Part shown: positions 1 through 8,801 of the stretch, one piece after another
Layout of the letters: every line of letters begins with the position of its first letter
Numbering within the stretch: the first letter of the stretch is position 1
DNA from: Aestuariibacter sp.
GTDB taxonomy: Bacteria > Pseudomonadota > Gammaproteobacteria > Enterobacterales > Alteromonadaceae
DNA: 64,000 bases
Assembly: GCA_017794925.1 (NCBI GenBank)
Contig: CP051238.1
Coordinates: forward strand, 3,871,950-3,935,949
Reading direction: 5' to 3'
The notes under the pieces: generated by a model
What the model was told of the DNA's origin: nothing
Databases searched by the model: none
What the model saw: the letters and a program-made list of their open reading frames with translations, nothing else
Translations under genes and position numbers: made by a program

Positions 1-45
1 TTTTTCGTTACGTTGATGTATCATCAGCTAACACACCCAGTTGAT

Positions 46-121
46 TGGGGTATAGCCAAGTTGGTAAGGCAGCGGGTTTTGATCCCGCCATCCGTTGGTT
101 CGAGTCCAGCTACCCCAGCCA
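46..121 (+). tRNA. tRNA-Gln (anticodon TTG)
   Basis: The 76-nt sequence folds as a cloverleaf. The 7-bp acceptor stem is TGGGGTA/TACCCCA and the anticodon stem GCGGG/CCCGC encloses the loop TTTTGAT, which reads TTG (UUG) for glutamine. The T-arm carries GGTTCGAGTCC. The discriminator base is G118, and the 3' CCA is encoded at 119-121. It is a single-gene unit followed at once by a hairpin terminator. The mature ends are read from the acceptor pairing and are firm. Confidence 0.96.
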
Positions 122-128
122 TATATCA

Positions 129-158
129 AAACGCCAGTCTCTGACTGGCGTTTTTGCT
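129..158 (+). terminator. Rho-independent terminator of tRNA-Gln
   Basis: The inverted repeat ACGCCAGTC/GACTGGCGT with a short TCT-type loop is followed directly by a T-run (TTTTTGCTTT). It lies 8 nt after the encoded CCA of the tRNA, so it ends that transcript before the symporter gene. Confidence 0.85.
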
Positions 159-226
159 TTACACTCCCCGTTAACCTCGGCACACTTGTCACATAACTAT
201 AATTTTGTAATCTAACGGGAATTTCA

Positions 227-1630
227 GTGCTCAACGACATTGTTGCTTTTATCAACAACATTCTCTGGGGCGACGGTCAGGTACTTATCTATATGCTGGT
301 TGCAGCAGGTATCTGGTTCACTGTTCGCTTAGGCGGTGTTCAACTTCGCCATTTCGGTCATATGTTTACACTGCTGAAAGGCAGTACATCCAGTACCAAA
401 GAAGGTATCAGTTCATTTCAGGCTCTCTGCACCAGCTTATCGGCGCGCGTCGGCACAGGTAATCTGGCCGGTGTCGCGGTGGCTATCTCGCTGGGTGGTG
501 CTGGCAGTATATTCTGGATGTGGGTCATCGCGTTTTTGGGCATGGCAACCGGCTTTGCCGAAAGTGTGCTTGGTCAGCTATATAAAGTAAAAGATGATCA
601 TGGTGAATATCGCGGTGGACCCGCCTACTACATCAAGCAAGGTCTGAATCAAACCTGGCTCGCGGTGGCCTTTTCACTGTGCTTGTTTCTTGGCTATGGG
701 TTTATCTTTTCTGCCGTACAGGCGAACACCATTACCGATGCGCTGAATGCCGCTTACGATATTCCTACAAGCTACTCCGGCCTGGCCATTATCGCTCTGG
801 CAGCATTGATCGTTGTTGGTGGTCTACGCGGTATTGCACGCTTTGCCGAGTGGGTTGTGCCGTTTATGGGCATTACCTATGTGCTGGCAGCCCTGTTAAT
901 TTGCGCAGTTAACTTTACTGAACTGCCGGGTATGTTCTGGCATATCATTCAATCAGCGTTTGGTTTGCAAGAAGCCGGTGCAGGTGCCATGGGCGCAGCC
1001 GTGAAAAACGGTATTCAGCGCGGTTTGTATTCCAACGAAGCGGGTTCAGGCAGTGTGCCTCACGCCGCAGCCAGTGCTGCTCCCTACCCTAATCATCCGG
1101 TTTCTCAGGGTTATGTACAAATGCTTGGCGTATTTTTGGATACTATGGTGCTATGTACCGCAACCGCGTTTATTATCTTACTGGCCGGTGGCAGTAGTAG
1201 CGATCAAATGGAAGGGATTCGCCTGACACAATCAGCGATGACCAGTCATATTGGTGAAGGCGGCGCAGACTTTGTCGCCGCAGCCATTTGTTTCTTCTCC
1301 TTTACCTCGGTCGTCGCTAACTACGCCTACGGTGAAAGTAATCTTCACATGTTCAAGCTCGACAACAAAATGGGCCGTATTGCCTATACCTGTGGTTATC
1401 TGGCGATGATTTTCTGGGGTTCGATGGCGGCACTGCCCGAGGTGTGGGCAGCAGCAGATATGGCGCTGGGTCTAATGACGGTAATTAATATCATCGCTAT
1501 TGTGTGGATGACCCCAACCATCGTAAGTATTAGTAAAGACTACTTCACCAAAAAAGACCGTGGGGAGCAGCCAGAATACAAAACTGGAGATTGCCCAATC
1601 CAGGGTAAATCTGAAGATGGAATCTGGTAA
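227..1630 (+). CDS. Sodium:alanine symporter family protein (AGCS)
   Basis: This is a multi-pass inner-membrane secondary transporter of the alanine or glycine:cation symporter family, moving small neutral amino acids with Na+ (or H+). At 467 aa it has the family's usual length. The family signatures are visible: GTGNLAGVA with LGGAGSIFWMW near residues 78-102, and NEAGSGSVPHAAASA near residues 268-282. About ten hydrophobic segments follow one another. The start is GTG at 227, with a purine-rich AACGGGA stretch upstream, and no ATG precedes the conserved N-terminus. The gene stands alone between the tRNA terminator and its own terminator at 1650. The substrate cannot be fixed from sequence; alanine or glycine is the usual one. 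Confidence 0.92.
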   Translation: MLNDIVAFINNILWGDGQVLIYMLVAAGIWFTVRLGGVQLRHFGHMFTLLKGSTSSTKEGISSFQALCTSLSARVGTGNLAGVAVAISLGGAGSIFWMWVIAFLGMATGFAESVLGQLYKVKDDHGEYRGGPAYYIKQGLNQTWLAVAFSLCLFLGYGFIFSAVQANTITDALNAAYDIPTSYSGLAIIALAALIVVGGLRGIARFAEWVVPFMGITYVLAALLICAVNFTELPGMFWHIIQSAFGLQEAGAGAMGAAVKNGIQRGLYSNEAGSGSVPHAAASAAPYPNHPVSQGYVQMLGVFLDTMVLCTATAFIILLAGGSSSDQMEGIRLTQSAMTSHIGEGGADFVAAAICFFSFTSVVANYAYGESNLHMFKLDNKMGRIAYTCGYLAMIFWGSMAALPEVWAAADMALGLMTVINIIAIVWMTPTIVSISKDYFTKKDRGEQPEYKTGDCPIQGKSEDGIW

Positions 1631-1649
1631 ATCGGATCACAGATACAAC

Positions 1650-1678
1650 AAAGCCCGCAGATGCGGGCTTTATTATCT
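1650..1678 (+). terminator. Terminator after the AGCS symporter
   Basis: The hairpin AAGCCCGCA/TGCGGGCTT at 1651-1670 is followed by a TTATTATCTTT tail. It sits 20 nt after the symporter stop codon. Confidence 0.8.
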
Positions 1679-1694
1679 TTGAAGTACCGATTTT

Positions 1695-1871
1695 TTAGCT
1701 CACCATCATTTTTATAAGCTGAGCTAACAGCAGTAGCATTAACAAAGGCCAGATCCAGCGGGATAACTTACTTTGTTCTTCGCTGCTCATGCGCCAATTG
1801 GATTTTTCTAATAATGGTATAACAATGGCGAGCGCCAAAAATAAGATACCTATAACAATAATCACGGTCAT
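1695..1871 (-). CDS. Small membrane protein coupled to ubiF (58 aa)
   Basis: This short ORF on the minus strand runs from ATG at 1871 to TAA at 1695 and encodes 58 aa. Two hydrophobic stretches, about residues 3-20 (IIVIGILFLALAIVIPLL) and 41-56 (WIWPLLMLLLLAQLIK), flank a polar linker with EKSNWRMSSEEQSK, so a two-helix hairpin membrane protein is likely. Its ATG shares one base with the TAA of ubiF (TAATG), a classic stop-start overlap that implies translational coupling. I do not recognise a family. The link with ubiquinone synthesis is inferred only from the overlap. Confidence is moderate because the ORF is short. Confidence 0.62.
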   Translation of the reverse strand: MTVIIVIGILFLALAIVIPLLEKSNWRMSSEEQSKLSRWIWPLLMLLLLAQLIKMMVS

Positions 1872-3040
1872 TATGAAAGTCCCATAGCGTATTTCAGTAC
1901 CTGCTGCTTTATCGGGCCGCTGTGGTGGGCCAGCTTCAACAACCCATTACGCAGTAATTTGAGCGGGCCGATATCATTGCTAAACGTACTGTAAAATCCG
2001 TCCATCGCGCTCATCATCAGCGCATTGTCCCGCTGCCTTGGCAGTTCGTAATCTTCCTGCAGCATTTTCAAACAGGTTGTACTGGCCAAATCAGGCTTAT
2101 CTGACAACACAGCCAATAACGCTTTAATGTCTTTAAACCCCAGGTTGACGCCCTGCCCCGCCAGCGGGTTAATCGTATGCGCGGCATCACCAACCAAAAT
2201 CACACCAGGTAACACATACTGGCTGGCATGACGACGAATCAGCGTAAATGCCGCACAGTTGAGCACATCAAAATCGCCTGGCAATGGCGGAAAGTGCGCC
2301 ACAATACTTTCTTTAATTTGTGCGTTTGACTGCCTTTTCAAGTCTTTGAGTACATCAGGCGTGTCATACCAAATAAGCGACGCAAAATTCTCATGCATAG
2401 GCAGCAGCGCTCGCGGTCCTTGGGGCGTAAACTGCTGCCAGGTGATCCCGTCAACAGGTTCGTCGAACTGCACGGTAATTCCCATTGCCTGTTGCTGATA
2501 TTGCCAGCCCGATATGCCAATACCCGCAGCTTGCCTTACCTGAGATTCTGCGCCATCAGCGCCAATTAGCCATTGGCAAGTGAGCGTTGAATTATCGTCC
2601 AAGGTTATCTTTACAGGCTGCGAGTCATCGCGTTCGATGTGCTCAATGTGGGCGGGTGAAAACCAGGTCACGTTGTCATACGACTTCAGCGCTGCGTGAC
2701 AGCCCAGCTGTATGACGCGGTTTTCCACAAAATAACCCAGCAAATCATAACCGACTTCCTGCGCTATGAAATCAGTGCGGCAATCAGGGTGCTCCCAGAC
2801 CGACAATCCGTGATATGGCCGGACACGCATTGCATCGATGTGCGACCAGGCTTCGAGCTCGTCTAATAAATTGACCGACGCCATACTAATGGCAGACATT
2901 CGGAGATCCGGAGGCTGTTCGGTACTAAATGGTTGAGGTGGTCGCTGCTCTATTAACGCCACAGAATAGCCCGCACGCGCCAACCCTAATGCGGTAGCGG
3001 CACCCACCATACCTGCGCCGTTAATACAAAAATCAAACAT
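1871..3040 (-). CDS. ubiF: 3-demethoxyubiquinol 3-hydroxylase (UbiF-type FAD monooxygenase)
   Basis: This is an FAD-dependent hydroxylase of the UbiH/UbiF/VisC family that adds a ring hydroxyl in ubiquinone biosynthesis, at the inner membrane. Its 389 aa match E. coli UbiF in length and in many stretches: a GAGMVG dinucleotide motif at residues 8-13, SAISMASV, the second FAD motif GDAAHTINPLAGQG, and a C-terminal LKYAMGL. The start at 3040 is preferred because it has GGAG 7 nt upstream and puts the Rossmann motif close to the N-terminus; a longer reading from 3094 would add 18 unrelated residues. It is divergent from miaB, an arrangement also found in enterobacteria, and its stop overlaps the small membrane ORF downstream. 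Confidence 0.92.
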   Translation of the reverse strand: MFDFCINGAGMVGAATALGLARAGYSVALIEQRPPQPFSTEQPPDLRMSAISMASVNLLDELEAWSHIDAMRVRPYHGLSVWEHPDCRTDFIAQEVGYDLLGYFVENRVIQLGCHAALKSYDNVTWFSPAHIEHIERDDSQPVKITLDDNSTLTCQWLIGADGAESQVRQAAGIGISGWQYQQQAMGITVQFDEPVDGITWQQFTPQGPRALLPMHENFASLIWYDTPDVLKDLKRQSNAQIKESIVAHFPPLPGDFDVLNCAAFTLIRRHASQYVLPGVILVGDAAHTINPLAGQGVNLGFKDIKALLAVLSDKPDLASTTCLKMLQEDYELPRQRDNALMMSAMDGFYSTFSNDIGPLKLLRNGLLKLAHHSGPIKQQVLKYAMGLS

Positions 3041-3346
3041 AAACACTCCGTTTGTGATTTCACCATTATGCCTGAAGACAACAAGCGCCCTCAATGATGG
3101 CGTGAAGAGTAATACAAAATTGTCGTTGGATCAGTGACTTTCATGATTACGTGCAACCCGGTTGGGATGGATCGACAAAGCCCGAAAAAGCCGGGCTGCA
3201 TGGCTGGCTATCGACGAGCAGAAAGGTTAAAATACGCGGCTATTTTGAACAACTACGCTGGTCTTTATCCGCCAACCTTTGCCATCTGGGGCAAATCCTT
3301 GTTTGGTGGTCTGTAGAACCAGCCTAAACGTGATTATCGAATTGTT
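3041..3346. promoter_or_regulatory. Divergent intergenic region ubiF/miaB
   Basis: This 306-bp stretch has no convincing gene and must hold the promoters of ubiF (minus) and miaB (plus). One clear hairpin, AGCCCG/CGGGCT with a 7-nt loop, lies at 3179-3197. It could be a leader structure. A TTAAAAT stretch near 3226 could be a -10 element for miaB. I see no other structure. Confidence 0.45.
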
Positions 3347-4783
3347 ATGAGTAAAAAGCTGTACATCAAAACCTGGGGCTGCCAAATGAACGAGTACGAC
3401 TCGGAGAAAATGGCCGATCTGCTTGATGCAACCCACGGTTTCACCCTCGCTGAAGAAGCAGAAGAAGCCGATGTTATTTTGCTCAACACCTGCTCTATTC
3501 GAGAAAAAGCCCAGGAAAAGGTATTCCACCAGCTAGGTCGTTGGAAGAATCTGAAGAAGACCAACCCGGAACTGATTATTGGTGTGGGAGGCTGTGTTGC
3601 GTCTCAGGAAGGCGACCATATTCGTCAGCGCGCACCATTTGTTGACCTGGTATTCGGCCCGCAAACCCTGCACCGTTTGCCTGAAATGATTAACCAAATC
3701 CGCGCAGGCGAGACGTCCGTAGTGGACGTAAGCTTCCCGGAAATCGAGAAGTTTGACCGCTTGCCTGAGCCACGTGCTGAAGGGCCAACCGCTTTTGTGT
3801 CTATCATGGAAGGTTGCTCAAAGTACTGTACCTTCTGCGTGGTGCCTTACACCCGTGGTGAAGAAGTCAGCCGCCCGGTGGACGACGTACTATTGGAAAT
3901 CGCCCAGTTAGCCGAACAAGGCGTTCGCGAAGTCAACTTACTGGGCCAAAACGTAAACGCGTTCCGCGGTGAGCATCATGATGGCAGCATCTGTCGGTTT
4001 GCAGAATTGCTGGAACTGGTTGCAGCCATCGACGGTATCGACCGCATCCGCTACACCACGTCTCACCCGGTAGAATTCACCGATGACATCATTGCGGTTT
4101 ACGAGACGGTACCTGAGTTGGTCGATCACCTGCATTTGCCTGTTCAAAGCGGTTCAGATCGTATTCTGAACATGATGAAACGCGGCCACACGGCATTAGA
4201 GTACAAGTCTAAAATCCGTAAACTACGCAAAGTACGCCCGAATATTTGCATGTCTTCAGACTTCATCATTGGCTACCCCGGTGAAACCGATGCCGACTTT
4301 GAAGCCACCATGGATCTGATTCAGGCAGTCGATTACGACCTGAGCTTTAGTTTTATCTATTCTGCTCGCCCAGGTACACCGGCTGCCGACGCTGTTGACG
4401 ATGTGAGCGAAGAGACGAAAAAACAACGTCTGTATTTGCTGCAGCAACGTATAAACCAACAAGCACTGCGCATTGCGCGCAACATGCTGGATACAGAGCA
4501 ACGTATTCTGGTAGAAGGCCCGTCGAAAAAAGATATTATGGAACTTCAGGGCAGAACAGAAAACAACCGGGTTGTTAATTTCCCGGGTACCCCTGACATG
4601 ATTGGCGAATTCGTGGATGTGAAGATCACGGATGTATTCAGTAACTCACTGCGTGGTGAAGTGATTCGTCGTGAGGCCGATATGGGTCTGCGGGTCGCCG
4701 TATCACCACAAAGTATCCTGGCAAAGCGCCAGCCACAACAGCCTGACGCGTTGGGCGTAAGCCAATTTCAACCGACACACTAA
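3347..4783 (+). CDS. miaB: tRNA-2-methylthio-N6-dimethylallyladenosine synthase
   Basis: A radical-SAM methylthiotransferase that adds the 2-methylthio group to i6A37 of tRNAs reading UNN codons. At 478 aa it has the family's length. The N-terminal UPF0004 domain carries the three cysteines for the auxiliary 4Fe-4S cluster (C12, C49, C83). The radical-SAM motif CxxxCxxC is C157-C161-C164 within GCSKYCTFC. The C-terminal TRAM domain (about residues 380-450) binds tRNA. The ATG at 3347 gives the conserved MSKKLYIKTWGCQMN start. It is the first gene of the miaB-ybeZ-ybeY-corC-lnt operon, with 17 nt to the next gene. Confidence 0.97.
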   Translation: MSKKLYIKTWGCQMNEYDSEKMADLLDATHGFTLAEEAEEADVILLNTCSIREKAQEKVFHQLGRWKNLKKTNPELIIGVGGCVASQEGDHIRQRAPFVDLVFGPQTLHRLPEMINQIRAGETSVVDVSFPEIEKFDRLPEPRAEGPTAFVSIMEGCSKYCTFCVVPYTRGEEVSRPVDDVLLEIAQLAEQGVREVNLLGQNVNAFRGEHHDGSICRFAELLELVAAIDGIDRIRYTTSHPVEFTDDIIAVYETVPELVDHLHLPVQSGSDRILNMMKRGHTALEYKSKIRKLRKVRPNICMSSDFIIGYPGETDADFEATMDLIQAVDYDLSFSFIYSARPGTPAADAVDDVSEETKKQRLYLLQQRINQQALRIARNMLDTEQRILVEGPSKKDIMELQGRTENNRVVNFPGTPDMIGEFVDVKITDVFSNSLRGEVIRREADMGLRVAVSPQSILAKRQPQQPDALGVSQFQPTH

Positions 4784-4800
4784 CAAGGTAGCAAACAAAC

Positions 4801-5838
4801 TTGAGTAAACTGGTAAGCAACGAAGTAGTCCTGGAGCCGGAAGATAACAAACGGTTGTCCAGCTTGTGCGGTCCATTCGACGACAATATCAAACAAATTG
4901 AACGTCGTCTGGGCGTGGAAATTACCTATCGCAGCAATTTTTTCAAAATTGTGGGTGAGCCACAACAAACCCGCGGCGCGGGTGAATTACTGAAACTGCT
5001 GTATATCGAAACTCAACCGATTAAAGGACTGGTGCCTGATCTGGAAGCTGAACAGGTCCACCTGGCAATCCAGGAAGCCAGTTGCCTCGAGCGCGAAGAA
5101 GCCGGCACTTATGGTAAAGAAGTTAACATCAAAACCAAGCGCGGCGTTATAAAACCGCGTAACCCAAATCAGGCGCAATATGTTGCCAATGTTGTTAACC
5201 ATGACATTACCTTTGGTATTGGTCCTGCGGGAACCGGTAAAACCTATCTGGCCGTTGCCTGTGCGGTTGATGCCCTTGAGCGTCAGGAAATCCGCCGCAT
5301 TCTGTTAACGCGCCCGGCTGTAGAAGCCGGTGAAAAACTGGGTTTCCTGCCCGGCGACCTGTCACAGAAAGTCGACCCTTACTTGCGTCCACTCTACGAT
5401 GCTCTGTTTGAAATGCTGGGTTTCGAAAAAGTCGAAAAGCTAATGGAACGCAACGTGATTGAAGTAGCGCCGCTGGCCTATATGCGTGGTCGTACACTAA
5501 ATGATGCCTTTATCATTCTTGACGAAAGTCAGAACACCACGGTAGAACAAATGAAAATGTTCCTGACCCGTATTGGCTTTAATTCCAAAGCCGTCATCAC
5601 AGGTGACATCACTCAGGTTGATTTACCTCGCGGTGCGCGCTCAGGATTGCGTCATGCGATAAACGTACTTCAGCCGGTACCTGACATCTCATTCAATTTC
5701 TTCACCGCGGGCGACGTTGTTCGTCATCCGGTAGTAGCGCGTATCGTTCGAGCTTATGAAGATTATGAAGCCGAACAAGAGCGTCTCCGCATTGCCAAAA
5801 AGCAAGAAGGCAACGACTCCGACAAGCGCGAAGATTAA
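4801..5838 (+). CDS. ybeZ: PhoH-like ATPase YbeZ
   Basis: A cytosolic P-loop NTPase of the PhoH family, 345 aa, nearly the length of E. coli YbeZ (346 aa) and similar to it throughout. Walker A is GPAGTGKT at residues 141-148 and the Walker B region reads AFIILDESQN. YbeZ homologues act with the RNase YbeY in RNA metabolism, and here the two genes are adjacent (7 nt apart). The start is TTG at 4801, with AAGGTAG about 13 nt upstream; it yields the expected N-terminus (SKLVSNEVVLEPEDN). The exact biochemical role of YbeZ remains unsettled; an RNA helicase-like activity has been suggested for PhoH proteins. Confidence 0.94.
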   Translation: MSKLVSNEVVLEPEDNKRLSSLCGPFDDNIKQIERRLGVEITYRSNFFKIVGEPQQTRGAGELLKLLYIETQPIKGLVPDLEAEQVHLAIQEASCLEREEAGTYGKEVNIKTKRGVIKPRNPNQAQYVANVVNHDITFGIGPAGTGKTYLAVACAVDALERQEIRRILLTRPAVEAGEKLGFLPGDLSQKVDPYLRPLYDALFEMLGFEKVEKLMERNVIEVAPLAYMRGRTLNDAFIILDESQNTTVEQMKMFLTRIGFNSKAVITGDITQVDLPRGARSGLRHAINVLQPVPDISFNFFTAGDVVRHPVVARIVRAYEDYEAEQERLRIAKKQEGNDSDKRED

Positions 5839-5845
5839 TTGCCCC

Positions 5846-6319
5846 ATGGTTGCCATTATTGACTATCAGCAAGCCTTTGATGCCAATCAGGGCTTGCTTG
5901 CAACCATGCCAGGTGAAGCTCAGGTAACCGCCTGGGCTTCTGCCGTGTTGTCTCATTTGCATATCGGCGACAAAGAAATCACCGTTCGATTCGTTAACAA
6001 TGATGAATCTCAACAACTAAACAATGACTACCGGGGGAAAGACAAGCCTACAAACGTGCTGTCATTTCCGTTTGAATGCCCCCCCGAAGTGCCATTGGAT
6101 TTACTGGGTGATTTGGTCATTTGCGTCCCCGTTATTGCCCGGGAAGCAGAAGAGCAACAAAAACCCATTGCTCACCATTATGCCCACATGATTGTGCACG
6201 GCACCTTGCATTTACTGGGCTACGACCATATTGAGGACGCCGAAGCGGAAGAAATGGAAGGGCTGGAAATTGCGATTTTAGCCAAATTAGCCATTGACGA
6301 CCCGTATCAAGACGATTAA
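5846..6319 (+). CDS. ybeY: Endoribonuclease YbeY (rRNA maturation factor)
   Basis: A metal-dependent single-strand endoribonuclease needed for 16S rRNA 3' maturation and 70S quality control. The family's zinc motif is present as HGTLHLLGYDH (HxxxHxxxxxH). The ATG at 5846 gives 157 aa, close to the usual 155; the reading frame is open further upstream into ybeZ, but those residues are not conserved and lie inside the ybeZ gene. Only 7 nt separate it from ybeZ, so it is probably translationally coupled, since no strong ribosome binding site is visible. Confidence 0.95.
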   Translation: MVAIIDYQQAFDANQGLLATMPGEAQVTAWASAVLSHLHIGDKEITVRFVNNDESQQLNNDYRGKDKPTNVLSFPFECPPEVPLDLLGDLVICVPVIAREAEEQQKPIAHHYAHMIVHGTLHLLGYDHIEDAEAEEMEGLEIAILAKLAIDDPYQDD

Positions 6320-6351
6320 CTTTGCCTAGTAATGTAAAAATAACGGATATT

Positions 6352-7215
6352 ATGAGCGACGATAACCCCCACTCTACCAACGGCTCCTCGGGCAAAAGTT
6401 GGTTTGAAAAACTCAAACTGTCTTTCTCCGGAGAGCCGCAAAGTAAACAGGATCTGGTTGAAGTGATCACGGAAGCCGAGCAGCGCGAGCTGATCGATCC
6501 ACAGACCAGAGAAATGATCGAAGGCGTCATTGGCGTCAACGAGATGCGTGTCAGGGATATTATGATCCCCAGAGCGCAAATGGTGACCATCGACATCGAT
6601 CAACCCGTAGAAGAGTTTTTGCCTGTTATGTTAGACAGCGCACACTCCCGCTTCCCGGTTATCAACGAAGATAAAGACCACATCGAAGGCATCCTGCTCG
6701 CCAAAGATCTCCTGCGCTTTGCCTTCAACAATAAAGACGAGCAGCCTTTCCAGCTCCGCGACGTGTTGCGCCCGGCGGTCATCGTACCGGAAAGCAAACG
6801 CGTAGACGTGCTGCTTAAAGAATTCCGCCAACAACGCTATCACATGGCCATTGTCGTAGACGAATACGGCGGCGTGTCAGGTCTGGTCACCATCGAGGAT
6901 ATTCTTGAGCTGATCGTGGGTGAAATCGAAGACGAATACGATACAGAAGAAGACGGTACCGATGATATTCGTCCGTTAAACAAATATACCTATTCGGTAA
7001 AAGCACTGACTCCGGTAGAAGAATTTAATCGTTTCTTTGAAACCAAATTCAGTGAAGAAGAAGCGGATACCATCGGCGGTATTGTACTTAAAGCATTTGG
7101 ACATATGCCTGCTACCAACGATGAAATTTCCATCGACAATATCCAGTTCAAGATCACCACTTCCGACAAACGTCGTTTGGTGCAGCTCAAAGTGACACTG
7201 CCTGATTTGGAGTAA
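6352..7215 (+). CDS. corC: CorC/YbeX family CBS-domain protein
   Basis: A cytosolic CBS-pair protein with a C-terminal CorC/HlyC transporter-associated domain, linked to magnesium/cobalt handling and ribosome fitness. It is 287 aa from the ATG at 6352, whose N-terminus (MSDDNPHS) matches E. coli YbeX (MSDDNSHS). A TTG 30 nt upstream at 6322 is possible but less likely. The CBS motif regions are clear: RVRDIMIPRAQM at about residues 63-74, HSRFPVI, and a second CBS ending in GGVSGLVTIEDILE. The TIGGIV...FGHMP segment marks the CorC_HlyC domain. It lies between ybeY and lnt, the standard order. Confidence 0.93.
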   Translation: MSDDNPHSTNGSSGKSWFEKLKLSFSGEPQSKQDLVEVITEAEQRELIDPQTREMIEGVIGVNEMRVRDIMIPRAQMVTIDIDQPVEEFLPVMLDSAHSRFPVINEDKDHIEGILLAKDLLRFAFNNKDEQPFQLRDVLRPAVIVPESKRVDVLLKEFRQQRYHMAIVVDEYGGVSGLVTIEDILELIVGEIEDEYDTEEDGTDDIRPLNKYTYSVKALTPVEEFNRFFETKFSEEEADTIGGIVLKAFGHMPATNDEISIDNIQFKITTSDKRRLVQLKVTLPDLE

Positions 7216-7220
7216 TTCCC

Positions 7221-8729
7221 TTGCGCAAGTGGTTACCTTATCTGCTGGCCGTGCTGGCCGGCAGTTCGCTTACCCTAGCTTACGCCCCCTTTGATATCTG
7301 GTTGTTAACGCCCGTTGCGTTGTGTTTAGCGCTATATCAACTCAATAAGCAGCACGTTTCTGGTTTTAAACTGGGATGGCTGTTTGGGTTAGGTTGGTTT
7401 GGTGCGGGCATTAGCTGGGTGCATGTCAGCATTGCTGACTTTGGCGGCATGCCCTTGTTTGCCTCCGTACTAATGATGTTGGCATTGTGTGGTTACCTGG
7501 CGTTATACCCCGCCCTCGCCTTTCATTTCCTGAAGCGCTATTTCAGCGTTACCTGGTGGCCTTTTGCCTTGCCATTATTCTGGACGAGTGCAGAGTGGCT
7601 ACGGAGTTGGATGCTGTCGGGGTTTCCGTGGTTATCCCTTGGTTACAGCCAGGTAGATAGTTGGCTAAATGGCTGGTTTGCCGTAATCGGTGAAACAGGG
7701 GTTTCTGCCTTGTTAGTTGGGCTGGCTGCCAGTATTGTGGCGAGTATTTACACCAGACGGTATATCGGCAGCGGAATCACAGCGGTTATTCTAATAGCCA
7801 GCAGCATAGGGCTGAATCAGATCAACTGGACGACACCGGTCGAGGATGTCTCTGTGGGCATGGTACAAGGTAATATCGCTCAGTCTCTACGCTGGGTACC
7901 GGAGCAGGACCTGCCAACCATGACGCGGTATGAAACCCTGACCGATCTGCTATGGGACAATGACATTATTGTATGGCCAGAGGCAGCGGTACCCAAACTG
8001 GAGCTGCTCGCACTGGAGTATCTGCAAATGATGGATGCCCGGGCTGCAGAAAAAGACACCGCCATTATTACCGGCATTGTGAATTACAATTTTGAAAGCG
8101 AAGAGGCCTGGAACAATTTAATTGTGATGGGTAAAAAGCATCAGCAGGACGAGAGCGGCCATTACTATTATTTCCATGGCAATCGCTACGCAAAACACCA
8201 CTTGCTCCCCGTGGGTGAATTTGTGCCCTTCGAGGCTCTTTTACGCCCCCTTGCTCCACTGTTCGATTTACCCATGTCATCATTCAGCCGGGGAGACTTC
8301 CAGCAACCTAACCTGGTTGCCAATGGGTATCGTCTGGCCCCTGCCATTTGCTTTGAAATCGCCTTTCCCCGTCAGGTAGCGGCAAACCTGTATGAGGACA
8401 CTGACTTCATTATAACTGTGAGCAATGATGCCTGGTTTGGGGCTTCCCATGGCCCTAACCAGCATTTACAAATAGCACAAGTACGGGCCTTAGAATTTGG
8501 CATGCCGGTGATCAGAGCAACAAACAACGGTATTAGTGCGCTGGTTGATCACAAGGGTCAAGTCGTCGCCCGCCTGCCTCAGTTCGAAGCAGCGACGTTA
8601 TCGGGCAAGTTGTCCAAGGTAACCGGTCAAACCTTGTATCGCCAATGGGGCGACAGCCTGGTGTGGTTAATCGCACTGGCGTTGTACCTGTTTGCAGTCA
8701 GTAAACGCGCGACTCCTCGGGAAAAATAA
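7221..8729 (+). CDS. lnt: Apolipoprotein N-acyltransferase
   Basis: An inner-membrane enzyme that N-acylates the cysteine of diacylated apolipoproteins, the last step of lipoprotein maturation. Its 502 aa comprise six or so N-terminal membrane segments (residues 5-195), then a periplasmic nitrilase-like domain. The catalytic triad aligns as E254 (WPEAAVP), K325 and C377 (APAICFEIAFP), and a last membrane helix is near the C-terminus. The start is TTG at 7221, five bases after the corC stop; no other start keeps the first helix. It is the last gene of the operon. Several lipoproteins in this window (PL11 lyase, S41-like protein, MetX-like hydrolase) would be its substrates. Confidence 0.96.
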   Translation: MRKWLPYLLAVLAGSSLTLAYAPFDIWLLTPVALCLALYQLNKQHVSGFKLGWLFGLGWFGAGISWVHVSIADFGGMPLFASVLMMLALCGYLALYPALAFHFLKRYFSVTWWPFALPLFWTSAEWLRSWMLSGFPWLSLGYSQVDSWLNGWFAVIGETGVSALLVGLAASIVASIYTRRYIGSGITAVILIASSIGLNQINWTTPVEDVSVGMVQGNIAQSLRWVPEQDLPTMTRYETLTDLLWDNDIIVWPEAAVPKLELLALEYLQMMDARAAEKDTAIITGIVNYNFESEEAWNNLIVMGKKHQQDESGHYYYFHGNRYAKHHLLPVGEFVPFEALLRPLAPLFDLPMSSFSRGDFQQPNLVANGYRLAPAICFEIAFPRQVAANLYEDTDFIITVSNDAWFGASHGPNQHLQIAQVRALEFGMPVIRATNNGISALVDHKGQVVARLPQFEAATLSGKLSKVTGQTLYRQWGDSLVWLIALALYLFAVSKRATPREK

Positions 8730-8801
8730 CCCGCTTACCGATAGCAAACTTCACTTCATGACACGAATTACGTTTAATAAGGTTCCATTCGTAAACAGGT
8801 C

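Noticed and set aside
5756..5845. 30-residue N-terminal extension of YbeY
   Set aside because: It overlaps the end of ybeZ in another frame and is absent from the YbeY family.
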